NCBI GenBank assembly: GCA_001247695.2
Contig: LGRX02029145.1
Coordinates: forward strand, 1 to 12,873
DNA length: 12,873 nt
Direction of reading: 5' to 3'
Source of the DNA: Cymbomonas tetramitiformis
Taxonomy: Eukaryota; Chlorophyta; Pyramimonadophyceae; Pyramimonadales; Pyramimonadaceae
Shown here: positions 1 to 6,275 of the stretch, piece after piece
How the letters are laid out: each line of letters opens with the position of its first letter
Numbering within the stretch: position 1 is the first letter of the stretch
Notes under the pieces: generated by a model
What the model saw: the letters and a program-made list of their open reading frames with translations, nothing else
Databases searched by the model: none
What the model was told of the DNA's origin: nothing
Translations under genes and position numbers: made by a program

Positions 1-17
1 GAAGCATACCTTTAGTG

Positions 18-86
18 TGTGGCATCTCGGATTTTTACCGAGATCTCCAAACCGCAGGTTTGGCGCTCTGTTTGAGCTAATGCCAC
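18..86 (-). ncRNA. tRNA-like cloverleaf, array copy 1
   Basis: Read on the minus strand from 86, the block folds as a compact cloverleaf: a 7-bp acceptor stem (GTGGCAT with ATGCCAC), TA at positions 8-9, a 4-bp D stem with a 5-base loop, a 5-bp anticodon stem, a 4-base variable region, a 5-bp T stem with a 7-base loop, and discriminator A at 18. The triplet at the anticodon position is TGC. This copy has CCAAA/TTTGG in the anticodon stem and T-loop TAAAAAT. It lacks U33, the D-loop GG and C56 of ordinary tRNAs, so it is probably tRNA-derived and not a translating tRNA. Confidence 0.6.
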
Positions 87-347
87 GAACGATTTGCATG
101 CTGAAAAAACTGTCGCCCCCAACAACATAGGGTTGCCAAGAGTGCCTCCATCTTTTCGAAAAAATACTCAAACCAAACGAACTAGGGGTAATCATGTGGT
201 GGTTTTCCGCGAGGAGAACGCTCGTGAAGTCCAATTAGTTGTCAGAATAGCGCTTTTCCCGCTATGGAAGGGCCTGAAAACCTGCGAATCAATTTCAAAA
301 TGGAGAGGGTTAGTAAGTACAACGCGTGAAAAAACAAGCTTCTATTG

Positions 348-416
348 TGTGGCATCTCGGGTTTCAACCGAGATCTTCAAACCGCAGGTTTGACGCTCTG
401 TTTGAGCTAATGCCAC
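348..416 (-). ncRNA. tRNA-like cloverleaf, array copy 2
   Basis: Acceptor, D stem and T stem match copy 1. The anticodon stem is TCAAA/TTTGA here and CCAAA/TTTGG in copy 1, a paired change that keeps the helix. The T-loop is TTGAAAC, so the B-box region reads GGTTGAAACCC, close to the pol III consensus. About 15 bases past the 3' end (plus-strand run of A at about 329-334), the minus strand has six T, a plausible pol III terminator. The anticodon-loop position 33 is C, not T. Confidence 0.6.
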
Positions 417-679
417 GAACGATTTGCATGCTGAAAAAAACTGTCGCCCCCAAAAACATAGGGTTGCCAATAGTGCCTCCATCTTTTCGAAAAAATACTC
501 AAACCAAACGAACTAGGGGTAATCATGTGGTGGTTTTCCGCGAGGAGAACGCTCGTGAAGTCCAATTAGTTGTCAGAATAGCGCTTTTCCCGCTATGGAA
601 GGGCCTGAAAACCTGCGAATCAATTTCAAAAAGGAGAGGGTTAGTAAGTACAACGCGTGAAAAAAACAAGCTTCTATTG

Positions 680-748
680 TGTGGCATCTCGGGTTTCAAC
701 CGAGATCTTCAAACCGCAGGTTTGACGCTCTGTTTGAGCTAATGCCAC
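680..748 (-). ncRNA. tRNA-like cloverleaf, array copy 3
   Basis: The 69-base block is identical in sequence to copy 2, including the TCAAA/TTTGA anticodon stem and TTGAAAC T-loop. On the minus strand a run of six or more T follows about 15 bases downstream (plus-strand A run just before 667). The spacing to copies 2 and 4 (332 and 328 bases) follows the array period. Confidence 0.6.
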
Positions 749-1007
749 GAACGATTTGCATGCTGAAAAAAACTGTCGCCCCCAAAAACATAGGGTTGCC
801 AAGAGTGCCTCCATCTTTTCGAAAAAATACTCAAACCAAACGAACTAGGGGTACTCTAATGGTAGTTTTCCGCGAGGAAAACGCTCGTGAAGTCCAATTA
901 GTTGTCAAAATAGCGCTTTTCCCGCTATGGAAGGGCCTGAAAACCTGCGAATCAATTTCAAAAAGGAGAGGGTAAGTCAATGAGTGTAAGGAAACACTCT
1001 TCTATTG

Positions 1008-1076
1008 TGTGGCATCTCGGGTTTTCACCGAGATCTCCAAACCGCAGGTTTGGCGCTCTGTTTGAGCTAATGCCAC
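1008..1076 (-). ncRNA. tRNA-like cloverleaf, array copy 4
   Basis: This is the last copy, in the truncated unit. It carries the CCAAA/TTTGG version of the anticodon stem seen in copy 1, and T-loop TGAAAAC. All stems are intact. Unlike copies 2 and 3, the minus-strand sequence past its 3' end has only three T in a row (plus-strand GGAAACAC near 990), so the terminator-like run is missing. Confidence 0.55.
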
Positions 1077-1105
1077 GAACGAATTGCAAGTCGCCAAAAA
1101 CATAG

Positions 1106-1252
1106 GGTTGCCAAGTGTTCGAGCGTAAATCTCTTCAAGAACGGCCCAGTGAGGTTGACCAAGTCAAATTTGAACTTGCAACTTCTCAACTCGAACTGTG
1201 TCACGCCCGCAAATTTGAAGTATTTCATAATCGATATGGATATAAATGTTGA
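1106..1252 (+). pseudogene. Coding-like fragment at the array edge
   Basis: An open frame between TAG (1103-1105) and TGA (1250-1252) encodes 48 residues with a balanced, charged, protein-like composition. It contains the stretches FERKSLQERPSEVDQ and KFELATSQLELCHARKFE, which could form a helix. There is no ATG. The frame starts within a base or two of the breakpoint between the repeat array and unique sequence, so its true 5' part may have been lost when the array formed. I do not recognise the family. It may be an orphan exon or a chance frame. Confidence 0.25.
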
Positions 1253-1563
1253 ACCTCATCATAGGCCACGATCGATGACATGACATCACCCGTCTGCGTG
1301 ACTGCGTCCATCGCACGAACACCCATCGCACGGTTTATTATACGCTTATACCACCACCGATCAGTGATCCGCTGATGTGTATAATTACTCATCGTCGACT
1401 GCCAGACAAATCTTTGGCCTTTTACAAACCCAGCCTCTCCGAGTCATATCTCCTGGCATCACGCCAGTCATTCTGGGGCTCTCGCGTGAACCCTGGGGCC
1501 TCCTGAAGCGGGCTTGGTGACATTCCTATGTCATCGGGTATATAATTCTACCGATTTATACCG
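1253..1563. other. Gene-free stretch, possible intron
   Basis: About 310 bases without a convincing frame. It contains TATA-like AT segments near 1335-1350 and 1539-1560, a GATCA-G-TGATC palindrome near 1359, and two GCACG-bearing segments near 1308 and 1326 that recall the palindromic sequences in the introns further downstream. If the exon starting near 1638 is real, the right part of this stretch lies in the preceding intron or promoter region. Confidence 0.4.
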
Positions 1564-1620
1564 ACTTAAGCAAACTTAAGCAAACTTAAGAAAACTTAAG
1601 AAAACTTAAGCAAACTTAAG
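1564..1620. repeat. Six exact ACTTAAG repeats at 10-bp spacing
   Basis: ACTTAAG occurs at 1564, 1574, 1584, 1594, 1604 and 1614 with no spacing error. The three linker bases run CAA, CAA, AAA, AAA, CAA after successive copies, and CAA again after the last. A pyrimidine-rich acceptor-like sequence ending TTCTAG (1637) follows 17 bases later. The 10-base period equals one DNA helical turn, so the A/T-rich steps are in phase, and each CTTAA resembles a branch-point sequence. Confidence 0.9.
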
Positions 1621-1637
1621 CAAAAACCTTGTTCTAG

Positions 1638-1797
1638 TGAACCTGATTCACGGCGTCCACTGCGTGATTTTTGGTGATGGTTGGGGACCGAACACACGCA
1701 ACTATGCGCGGAAGATGAAGGATCCATCGATCGTGGGTTATCGCACCCCCACCCAGAAATGTAAACGATCGAAGATCTGCTGCGAAGCGACTGGCAG
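1638..1797 (+). CDS. Putative 5' exon of the transposase-like gene
   Basis: A continuous frame runs from the acceptor-like CCTTGTTCTAG (ends 1637) to a strong donor, GGCAG|GTAAGC (GT at 1798). The peptide includes LIHGVHCVIFGDGWGPN and YARKMKDPSIVGYRTP, which look like ordinary folded protein. The two other forward frames hit stops within this stretch. I do not recognise a named domain here. It lies directly upstream of the DUF4218-like exons and could be the preceding part of the same transposase. One problem is that this exon ends two bases into a codon, while the next exon, taken from the nearest acceptor at 1937, would need only one. A different splice site or a decayed frame is therefore required. 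Confidence 0.35.
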
Positions 1798-1937
1798 GTA
1801 AGCCTGTAGGTCGTTTGCGAGTTTCTGCTGTTCCATACGGGTGAACACCGTGTTGCTGCCGGACGGACGGCGCATGTTACCGTACGGACGACGTATGGAC
1901 CATCCACTGTATGCCTAACAATGTAAAGTCTTTGCAG
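1798..1937 (+). other. Putative intron 1
   Basis: It starts GTAAGC and ends TCTTTGCAG, both good eukaryotic splice signals, and is 140 bases long. It contains GGACGGACGG and CGTACGGACGACGTATGGAC, members of the short palindromic family also present in introns 2 and 3. The phases of the flanking frames do not match by one base, so the exact acceptor is uncertain. Confidence 0.4.
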
Positions 1938-2248
1938 ACAAACCATCACCGTGGGGACTGTCACCGATCGCAAAGACCGCTGCAATCAAGTGGGTACGAG
2001 GTCTGAAGCTCGCGACAAATATGGGACCTCTAGCTAAGAAACTTCTGCAGGAAAAGTACAAGAACCCGAAAAAGGTGCGGAAGATGAAGGCCGCGGAGCT
2101 GGTGGTATCCCTCACTTCTGGGATACTGGGCGTTATTGCATCCTGGCAAAATGCTGACGGGCAAGTTCTCCGACCACAATACGCGAGGTTCGTCGGTGAA
2201 TTTTCGGTTGTGGTTCGAGAATTAACCGCCCCCTCAATTCATCCAGAG
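1938..2248 (+). CDS. Exon of DUF4218-like transposase gene (N-terminal side of the domain)
   Basis: The frame is open from 1919 to a donor at CCAGAG|GTACGT (GT at 2249). It begins with a basic helical region (PLAKKLLQEKYKNPKKVRK, from about 2024), then KMKAAELVVSLTSGILGVIA and YARFVGEFSVVVRELTAP. The order of a KM-K/T-A start, a hydrophobic segment and a helical F...V..L segment fits the region just before the DUF4218 core in CACTA/EnSpm-type proteins. The exon ends in phase 0 and joins in frame to the exon at 2418. Possible starts are an upstream exon or the ATG at 2021. The domain name rests on remembered family pattern and was not searched. Confidence 0.55.
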
Positions 2249-2417
2249 GTACGTTAAGCCTAACCCACCCGTGTGCTTCCGTGTGGATCTTCTCGGACAC
2301 CGTACGGACGCCGCACGGACGGCGTATGAAGCCGTTGTCCATCCGGGTGTTCCTCCACTATTCACACCTGGCATGTCCCGGTTCGAGATTAAGGTTGCCT
2401 CTCATTTTGCCTTTCAG
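2249..2417 (+). other. Putative intron 2
   Basis: It starts GTACGT and ends in a pyrimidine-rich tract with acceptor TGCCTTTCAG, and is 169 bases long. Both flanking exons are phase 0 and the peptide reads smoothly across the junction (HPE to KMNKLQ). The body holds CCGTACGGACGCCGCACGG followed by GTCCATCC, the same palindromic family as in intron 1. Read straight through, the frame meets a TAA at 2256, which supports removal. Confidence 0.65.
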
Positions 2418-2784
2418 AAAATGAACAAGCTGCAGAGCCGAGTCATGCAGTTGAGAGATGAGATGGAGCGGAACAACTCCCCTGAGGCGTTGGTGATTAT
2501 GTCGCATCTTCTCGTGCACATTGTCGACCAGCTGAAGGACAACGGCCCTGCACGGGAAATCTGGATGTATGTCTTCGAAGACTATTTCGGGTTGTTGAAG
2601 CTGTCCATCAAGACCCGCTCACAACCCGTCGCCAGCATGATGAAAGGACTGGAGTTGCGGCGAACGGTTTCCATGGTTGCTGGCATCAAACGAATGCATC
2701 GAAGTGGTCGAGCTCCCCATTATCGACCTCCTGCAAAGCAGAGCATCTTTACAACGAAATCAAGCACTGTGCGGCCAACCGCTG
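2418..2784 (+). CDS. DUF4218-like transposase exon (core)
   Basis: This is the best-recognised protein segment in the window. It encodes a helix (KMNKLQSRVMQLRDEMER), then SPEALVIMSHLLVHIVDQL (from about 2481), then WMYVFEDYFGLLKLSIKTRS (from 2562) and QPVASMMKG. This matches the DUF4218 pattern found next to CACTA/EnSpm transposases, which reads roughly PP-F-MxHLxVHL, then GP--WMYP-ER----LK--VRN, then RPE-SI. The ERY-like position reads EDYF, so it is diverged. The family is nuclear and is linked to transposon DNA mobility; a precise biochemical role is not established. The exon ends at a donor-like CCGCTG|GTGAGC (GT at 2785), phase 1. No CACTA terminal repeats are visible, so this is a fragment or a captured gene. 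Direct ATG initiation at 2271, as a single-exon reading, is the alternative. Confidence 0.65.
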
Positions 2785-2994
2785 GTGAGCACATCCCTAA
2801 GTATCATGTGTACCATGCATGTTAGTCTGTCCATGCGTGTGGATGCTTTGTAAGTACGTGTGCACGAAGTCGTTCGCACGTGTGGACATCGATCCATACG
2901 CACGGACGGTACTTTACTATTGTCCGTTTGGTCAATACCACTTGTCCAAGCGCGTGGACGAAGGGTCCCCCGCCGTGCGGACGACGTCGTCCAG
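2785..2994 (+). other. Putative intron 3 with inverted repeat
   Basis: It starts GTGAGC and ends GTCGTCCAG, and is 210 bases long. It contains an imperfect inverted repeat: GTCCATGCGTGTGGAT at about 2828 and ATCCATACGCACGGAC at about 2890 (14 of 16 positions pair). It also has GTGCGGACGACGTCGTCC next to the acceptor. Splicing here is phase 1 to phase 1 and joins the DUF4218-like exon to the frame with the zinc-knuckle-like motif. Confidence 0.5.
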
Positions 2995-3458
2995 TGTGCG
3001 CGAAGGGCAAGGCACGGCATTGGCATCGGGACTGCCCGAACGGGGGCCGGACCGGCGGCCTCTCGGCCTACGCTTTCGCTGAGGAGGCCCAGAACTCGGT
3101 GTTGGCCGCGAAGTTTCAGCATGCCATCGACCACGACGACGCCGTAGAGTTCGACGCCCTCTGCATGCTCGCGGGCGGGAAGCCGGACATCTTCGCCGAC
3201 CTCTCCGCGTGCTCGTTCTGCGAGGAGGACGGTGAGGCCCTCGTGTCCGCCGTCACTGAGTTCTCGGAGTTGGCATGCACGGCTGGGGCGTCGACTTTCA
3301 ACGTCAACACTTTCACCGCCAACATGCCGGTGGTGTCGGGACCGGCCACGCACTCCCCGCCCGCGTCGGTTGAATCCGACGAGGAGTGGACCGGTCCGCC
3401 TAACCCCTTTTGCCCGCCCGTCACCCGCACCTTTGCTGACTTCATTGAGAGCACATAT
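2995..3458 (+). CDS. Exon with zinc-knuckle-like motif and acidic region
   Basis: After the acceptor at 2994 the frame opens with CAKGKARHWHRDCPNGG. The HxxxxC spacing and the RDCP ending resemble a CCHC zinc knuckle, but the first Cys pair is not standard, so metal binding is uncertain. A GC-rich, GC3-biased stretch follows, with AFAEEAQNSVLAAKFQHA, FDALCMLAGGKPDIFADL, SFCEEDGEAL and an acidic patch ESDEEW. This base use contrasts with the AT-rich sequence further right. Knuckles of this type occur in retroelement Gag proteins and in some transposon proteins. Its phase agrees with intron 3. The right border is unclear because it runs into the foldback repeat at 3459. I cannot name the family. 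Confidence 0.45.
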
Positions 3459-3722
3459 TCCAAACCGACGGTCCAACGGCTTGGAAACCGATTGGAATTT
3501 TATGTAAATTCCAAGGGGGTTCCAAGGGCTTGGATAGCAAATGTCCAGGTCCAAGCCCTTGGACCGCGGCTTGGACGGGGCTTGGACCTGGACAGTTGCT
3601 GTCCAAGCCCTTGGAATTCCCAGTGTTAACGCCAACGCCTCTCAAACACATACCTGTCCTACCGGGTCCTATGGGGTTCCAAGCCGACGGTCCAAGCCCT
3701 TGGAATAATCCTTATTTTGTAG
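3459..3722 (+). other. Foldback-filled segment, intron or inserted MITE
   Basis: It begins TATTCCAA and ends TTGGAATA at 3704 (mutually inverted), then reaches an acceptor-like CCTTATTTTGTAG at 3722. It contains two direct copies of CCGACGGTCCAA (about 3465 and 3682) and the large hairpin annotated separately. The coding-like frames on either side differ and both are acidic. This fits either an intron filled with the repeat or an insertion that broke an exon. No donor giving a matching phase was found, so the left edge is approximate. Confidence 0.45.
3520..3616. repeat. Long near-perfect hairpin (39-bp arms)
   Basis: The left arm 3520-3558 and right arm 3578-3616 are inverted complements with two mismatches (T/C at 3534 and T/C at 3544 relative to the other arm), separated by a 19-base loop that itself contains TTGGACC and GCTTGGAC. 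The arms are built from TTCCAAGGGCTTGG and GTCCAGGTCCAAGCCC blocks. The near identity of the arms means recent formation or correction. It looks like a foldback or MITE core. Confidence 0.9.
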
Positions 3723-3890
3723 GGACGTGGATTGCATTGGGGGCGCCCGACGAGCCGCCCGTGAGCATGAACATGCTCTCCGCGGTCGAGGCGCCGGAGA
3801 GCGTGATGAGCTACGAGCCCGCAACCTACGCCACGAGCGACGACGACGGCGAGGATGCCTCGGTTGAGCTACCGCAGCCACGGTACGGCT
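3723..3890 (+). CDS. Acidic C-terminal exon candidate
   Basis: After the acceptor-like site at 3722, one frame reads TWIALGAPDEPPVSMNML, then SAVEAPESVMSYEPATYATS and DDDGEDASVELPQPRYG. It is acidic and GC-rich like the exon ending at 3458. The same frame stays open to 4252 but turns Cys- and Ala-rich after about 3890, and the character of real coding moves to another frame. An intron or a frameshift between about 3890 and 4070 is therefore likely. Low-complexity acidic sequence makes family assignment impossible. It is probably the tail of the protein that starts upstream. Confidence 0.35.
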
Positions 3891-4071
3891 GTGGAAGGGG
3901 CATTCCCGGCTTGGGGAGGTCTTTCCTCACTTCCTCTTTGGTGTGTGCACTTTTCGCAATTTGTGCTACCGCCGCACCACACACCGCTTCCGGTGTCGGT
4001 GGTGCCAATGCACGCGCATGCGCGGCTCCACCGGTTGGTGGACGGTGGTGCTGCGTGGACTGCCTCGGCAG

Positions 4072-4457
4072 TCCCAACTGCGGCGACTTCACCGCCTGCA
4101 CCTTTCCATGGCATGCTGGGCGACGCAGTGGGTGGTGCAGTGCCGGATGCTATACCGCCGCGGAGACAGGCGCGGTATCGAGAGCTGCGGCAGGGATTCC
4201 GCTTCTACGGCTTTCTCCCGCTGCCGCCAGAGCTCGTGGATCCTGGCCCTGACTGGGTTCCCCCTTCGCCGCCTTACTCACCACCACCGTACTCGTCCGA
4301 GGACGAGGCGCCGAGCTCTGGGGACGCGGCGACTGAGATCGGGGATTCCTTAATTTCGTCTACGCATGATTTACCACCGGCCCCGGAGGCCGGCAACTAC
4401 TGCACCCTCACGCTGCTCCGAGCTGGCCGACCAGTTCCGGGAACCTCTAGTGGCTGA
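4072..4457 (+). CDS. Proline-rich C-terminal exon candidate with stop
   Basis: This frame is open from well upstream and ends at TGA 4455-4457. From about 4072, after an acceptor-like CTCGGCAG, it encodes VPTAATSPPAPFHGML, RYRELRQGFRFYGFLPLPPE, PDWVPPSPPYSPPPYSSEDE and SGDAATEIGDSLISS. The proline-rich then acidic order is typical of a disordered tail. The alternative frame (to 4252) is Cys-rich and less convincing. The junction with the preceding exon is unresolved because I found no pair of sites with matching phase. The base composition falls to the AT-rich background right after the stop. The product is unknown. Confidence 0.35.
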
Positions 4458-4534
4458 AGATTGCTTACACCGTGCCTGCCTAGGGATTGGCTAGCGATTA
4501 GCTTTCTAGATGTGCAGTGGAGCTCTTTGAATTT

Positions 4535-4765
4535 GAGCTCTGTTTAGGGGTTTAGCACTTAACAGCTTTATCTGACAATCTTTGTTGTGAGCTGGGACCG
4601 CCCTCACCAAGAGTACCGGCCCCCAGCTGTGCTACAGTTTCCTCCTGAAGTTGAGTAGGGAGTTTGTTGCTTCGTTACACCACTAGCTCCGGTCACCACC
4701 CTCGGTGGTTTGCTGGATTTGACACTGTGGCACCCGAAACTGTCACATGTCACTTCCTATAGTAG
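4535..4765. repeat. Diverged direct repeat, copy A
   Basis: It aligns in order with 5123-5313: a TTTAGG-GTTT start, a G-rich/C-rich paired block (AGCTGGG with CCCAGCT here), a GTTTGTT segment, GGTTACA or CGTTACA, then CCGGTCACCAC-GGTGG-TGCTGGA and a GTAGTAG-like end. The hairpin ACCACC-CTC-GGTGGT lies at 4695-4709. Confidence 0.6.
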
Positions 4766-5122
4766 GCTGGGTGACCGTCACCAGTAGACGGGAAACACCC
4801 GTTAGGTATTTATGTGATCTCTACTTTTATCAATTACACTTTACCGTTCTGATATCGTAACCCTCAACTAAGGGTTTATCTCACTAGCTAGATATATATT
4901 ACAGCAGACCTATAATATATCTAACAACTTTTCAGATTTCTTCTGTGACCCCACGAATGATGCAATCGAGACAACAACAACTTCAATTTACAGCACTATG
5001 ACTATGCTGCGGGCTGGCACAGCGATGCAACTGCCAAATAGTGGCTAGAAAGTAAATCATGCCGCTCCTGCAGAGTGAATTTGACCGTAGCTGTATGTGC
5101 AGAGGGGTCCGATGACGGACCG

Positions 5123-5313
5123 GTTTTAGGTTTTCAACTCTTGACTGGGAACAGCCCTGCCAGAAAGGACAGGCCTTCCCCTAGAACTCAGTTTCCACCG
5201 CTCTAGATGGTGTTTGTTCAGGGGTTACAACTTCGGCTGGCCGGTCACCACACTAGGTGGTGTGCTGGAATAGTCACACTGACTGATTATGTGACTCTTC
5301 CCGTAGTAGTGTT
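5123..5313. repeat. Diverged direct repeat, copy B
   Basis: This is the partner of copy A, about 550 bases downstream. It has the same order of blocks with many substitutions. The hairpin is retained but with different bases: CACCAC, a 5-base loop, GTGGTG at 5246-5262. The G-rich/C-rich pair here is GGGAA with TTCCC. The two copies could be remnants of old LTRs or of a duplicated structured element. Confidence 0.6.
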
Positions 5314-5454
5314 TGCGACTCCCTACCATTTTAGAAAACGTTAGTATGTGCACTAACGGTGTGTTATCGTGCCTTAACGGCATACTAACGCCGCGTACTT
5401 TTAGCAAGCGTACTAACAGCATACTAACGCGATGCGCGAGTACACAATGTGAGT

Positions 5455-5459
5455 TAGTA
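5455..5459. repeat. Target-site duplication TAGTA, left
   Basis: TAGTA lies immediately before the left LTR and is repeated exactly at 10000-10004 immediately after the right LTR. Five bases is the usual TSD length for LTR retrotransposons. Confidence 0.93.
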
Positions 5460-6047
5460 TGATACGGGCTGATATGCGAGCCCTCAATATATCAATAATA
5501 TAATAGAAAGCGCGGTGTTATTGGACTGTAACACACGTGCAAGTTATGAGCGGGATGAGTGCAGACTTCTGTGAGAAGATGCTGCTCTAGCACAACGCTA
5601 GCTCATCTATACCGAATGTCTCCCATCGCATAGATGGTACCGCCATTGGGTTGTGAACCCGAGACATTGGTTGAACGACCAGTATCGGCAGAACGAATAA
5701 TGCGTTCGCCCTATGATACTGCGCATGCTTGTTCCGCACATGCTAGAAGCGAAGATGATTTCTTGTTTGTTACTTCAAGATTGTATCTTGCTTTGCCATC
5801 TTCGAGTTCGACATACGAACTCTCGATGACAGGTGTCATTCAAGTCTTTCCTTGAATAATGACAGATGATGTGACTTATCATCTGATGACATGTACAGTC
5901 ATAGTCGACCGTACTGACGACTGTCTGTCATTATAATATATGACATGACTCGACATGACATGACATGGTATGACATGTCTGACAGGTATGACACGTATGA
6001 CATGTATGACATGTATGACATATGTGTCATCGGTCATGACCCTGACA
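5460..6047 (-). repeat. Left LTR (3' LTR of the element), 588 bp
   Basis: On the plus strand it begins TGATACGGGCTGATATGCGA and ends CATGACCCTGACA. The right half is made of repeated (g)tatgacat words at about 10-base spacing (5940-6030), which on the minus strand form the start of U3. It also contains a GGGTT-GTG-AACCC hairpin near 5648. A 73-codon plus-strand frame (5634-5855) exists in both LTRs but is not likely coding: the four differences inside it change three residues. Confidence 0.93.
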
Positions 6048-6062
6048 GATCTCCCCTCTTAA
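6048..6062 (-). other. Polypurine tract (PPT)
   Basis: On the minus strand AAGAGGGGAGATC abuts the TG of the LTR. Purine runs at this place prime plus-strand DNA synthesis in LTR elements. The ten-base word CTCCCCTCTT (plus strand 6051-6060) recurs at 6564-6573. Confidence 0.7.
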
Positions 6063-6275
6063 AAGAGTTGTGACCTCACAACGGGCATACCTTTGTATAT
6101 GTCTTTGATGTCATTGTTGTTGTTGCTTCTGCTGGTACCAGTCTTCTTACACCGATTTGAGGCGTCCCTCATGGTGTTTTAGGATTTTGGGGGGAACTGA
6201 GTCCACTTTAGTCCCTCACCTTAGCATGATGCCTTACAGGCTATGCCTTACAGTTCTTAGGATGTAGCCTCCTTT

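Larger units (their letters stand above)
1..1116. repeat. Tandem array of ~330-bp units (3 full, 1 truncated)
   Basis: The motif GGCATCTCGG recurs at 21, 351, 683 and 1011, giving periods of 330, 332 and 328 bases. Units 2 and 3 are nearly identical. Unit 3 differs locally around 850-870. Unit 4 lacks about 17 bases after its cloverleaf block and ends at 1116, where the sequence becomes unrelated. The left edge is cut by the window. Each unit also has a second hairpin, ATAGCG-CTTTTCC-CGCTAT (6-bp stem, 7-base loop; for example 247-265). Long plus-strand open frames cross the units, but the period is not always a multiple of three, so they do not form a repeat protein. The unit looks like a tRNA-like element plus a spacer. 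Confidence 0.95.
4458..5454. other. Gene-free stretch with diverged repeats
   Basis: No convincing frame on either strand; the minus-strand frame at 5225-5422 looks like chance. The stretch holds two old copies of a ~200-bp sequence (annotated separately), an AT-rich part at about 4800-4930, and from 5340 several GTTAGTATG and CATACTAAC words related to the array at 10013-11036. Confidence 0.7.

Noticed and set aside
18..86. Genuine tRNA-Ala(TGC)
   Set aside because: No G3-U70 pair, C instead of U33, a 5-base D-loop without GG and no C56. Kept only as tRNA-like.
94..975. Three overlapping plus-strand frames of 98-138 codons in the first array
   Set aside because: They are the same repeat read again. 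Unit lengths of 330, 332 and 328 break the phase and they cross the structured tRNA-like block.
2760..3635. 291-codon minus-strand ORF
   Set aside because: It is the shadow of GC-rich plus-strand exons and runs through the foldback. Composition is Arg/Gly-rich and low in information.
1638..4457. Complete CACTA transposon
   Set aside because: No CACTA terminal inverted repeats or 3-bp TSD found around the gene; only a gene or fragment is supported.
5634..5855. 73-codon ORF present in both LTRs
   Set aside because: Three of the differences between the copies change residues, with no sign of selection. Its presence twice only reflects LTR duplication.
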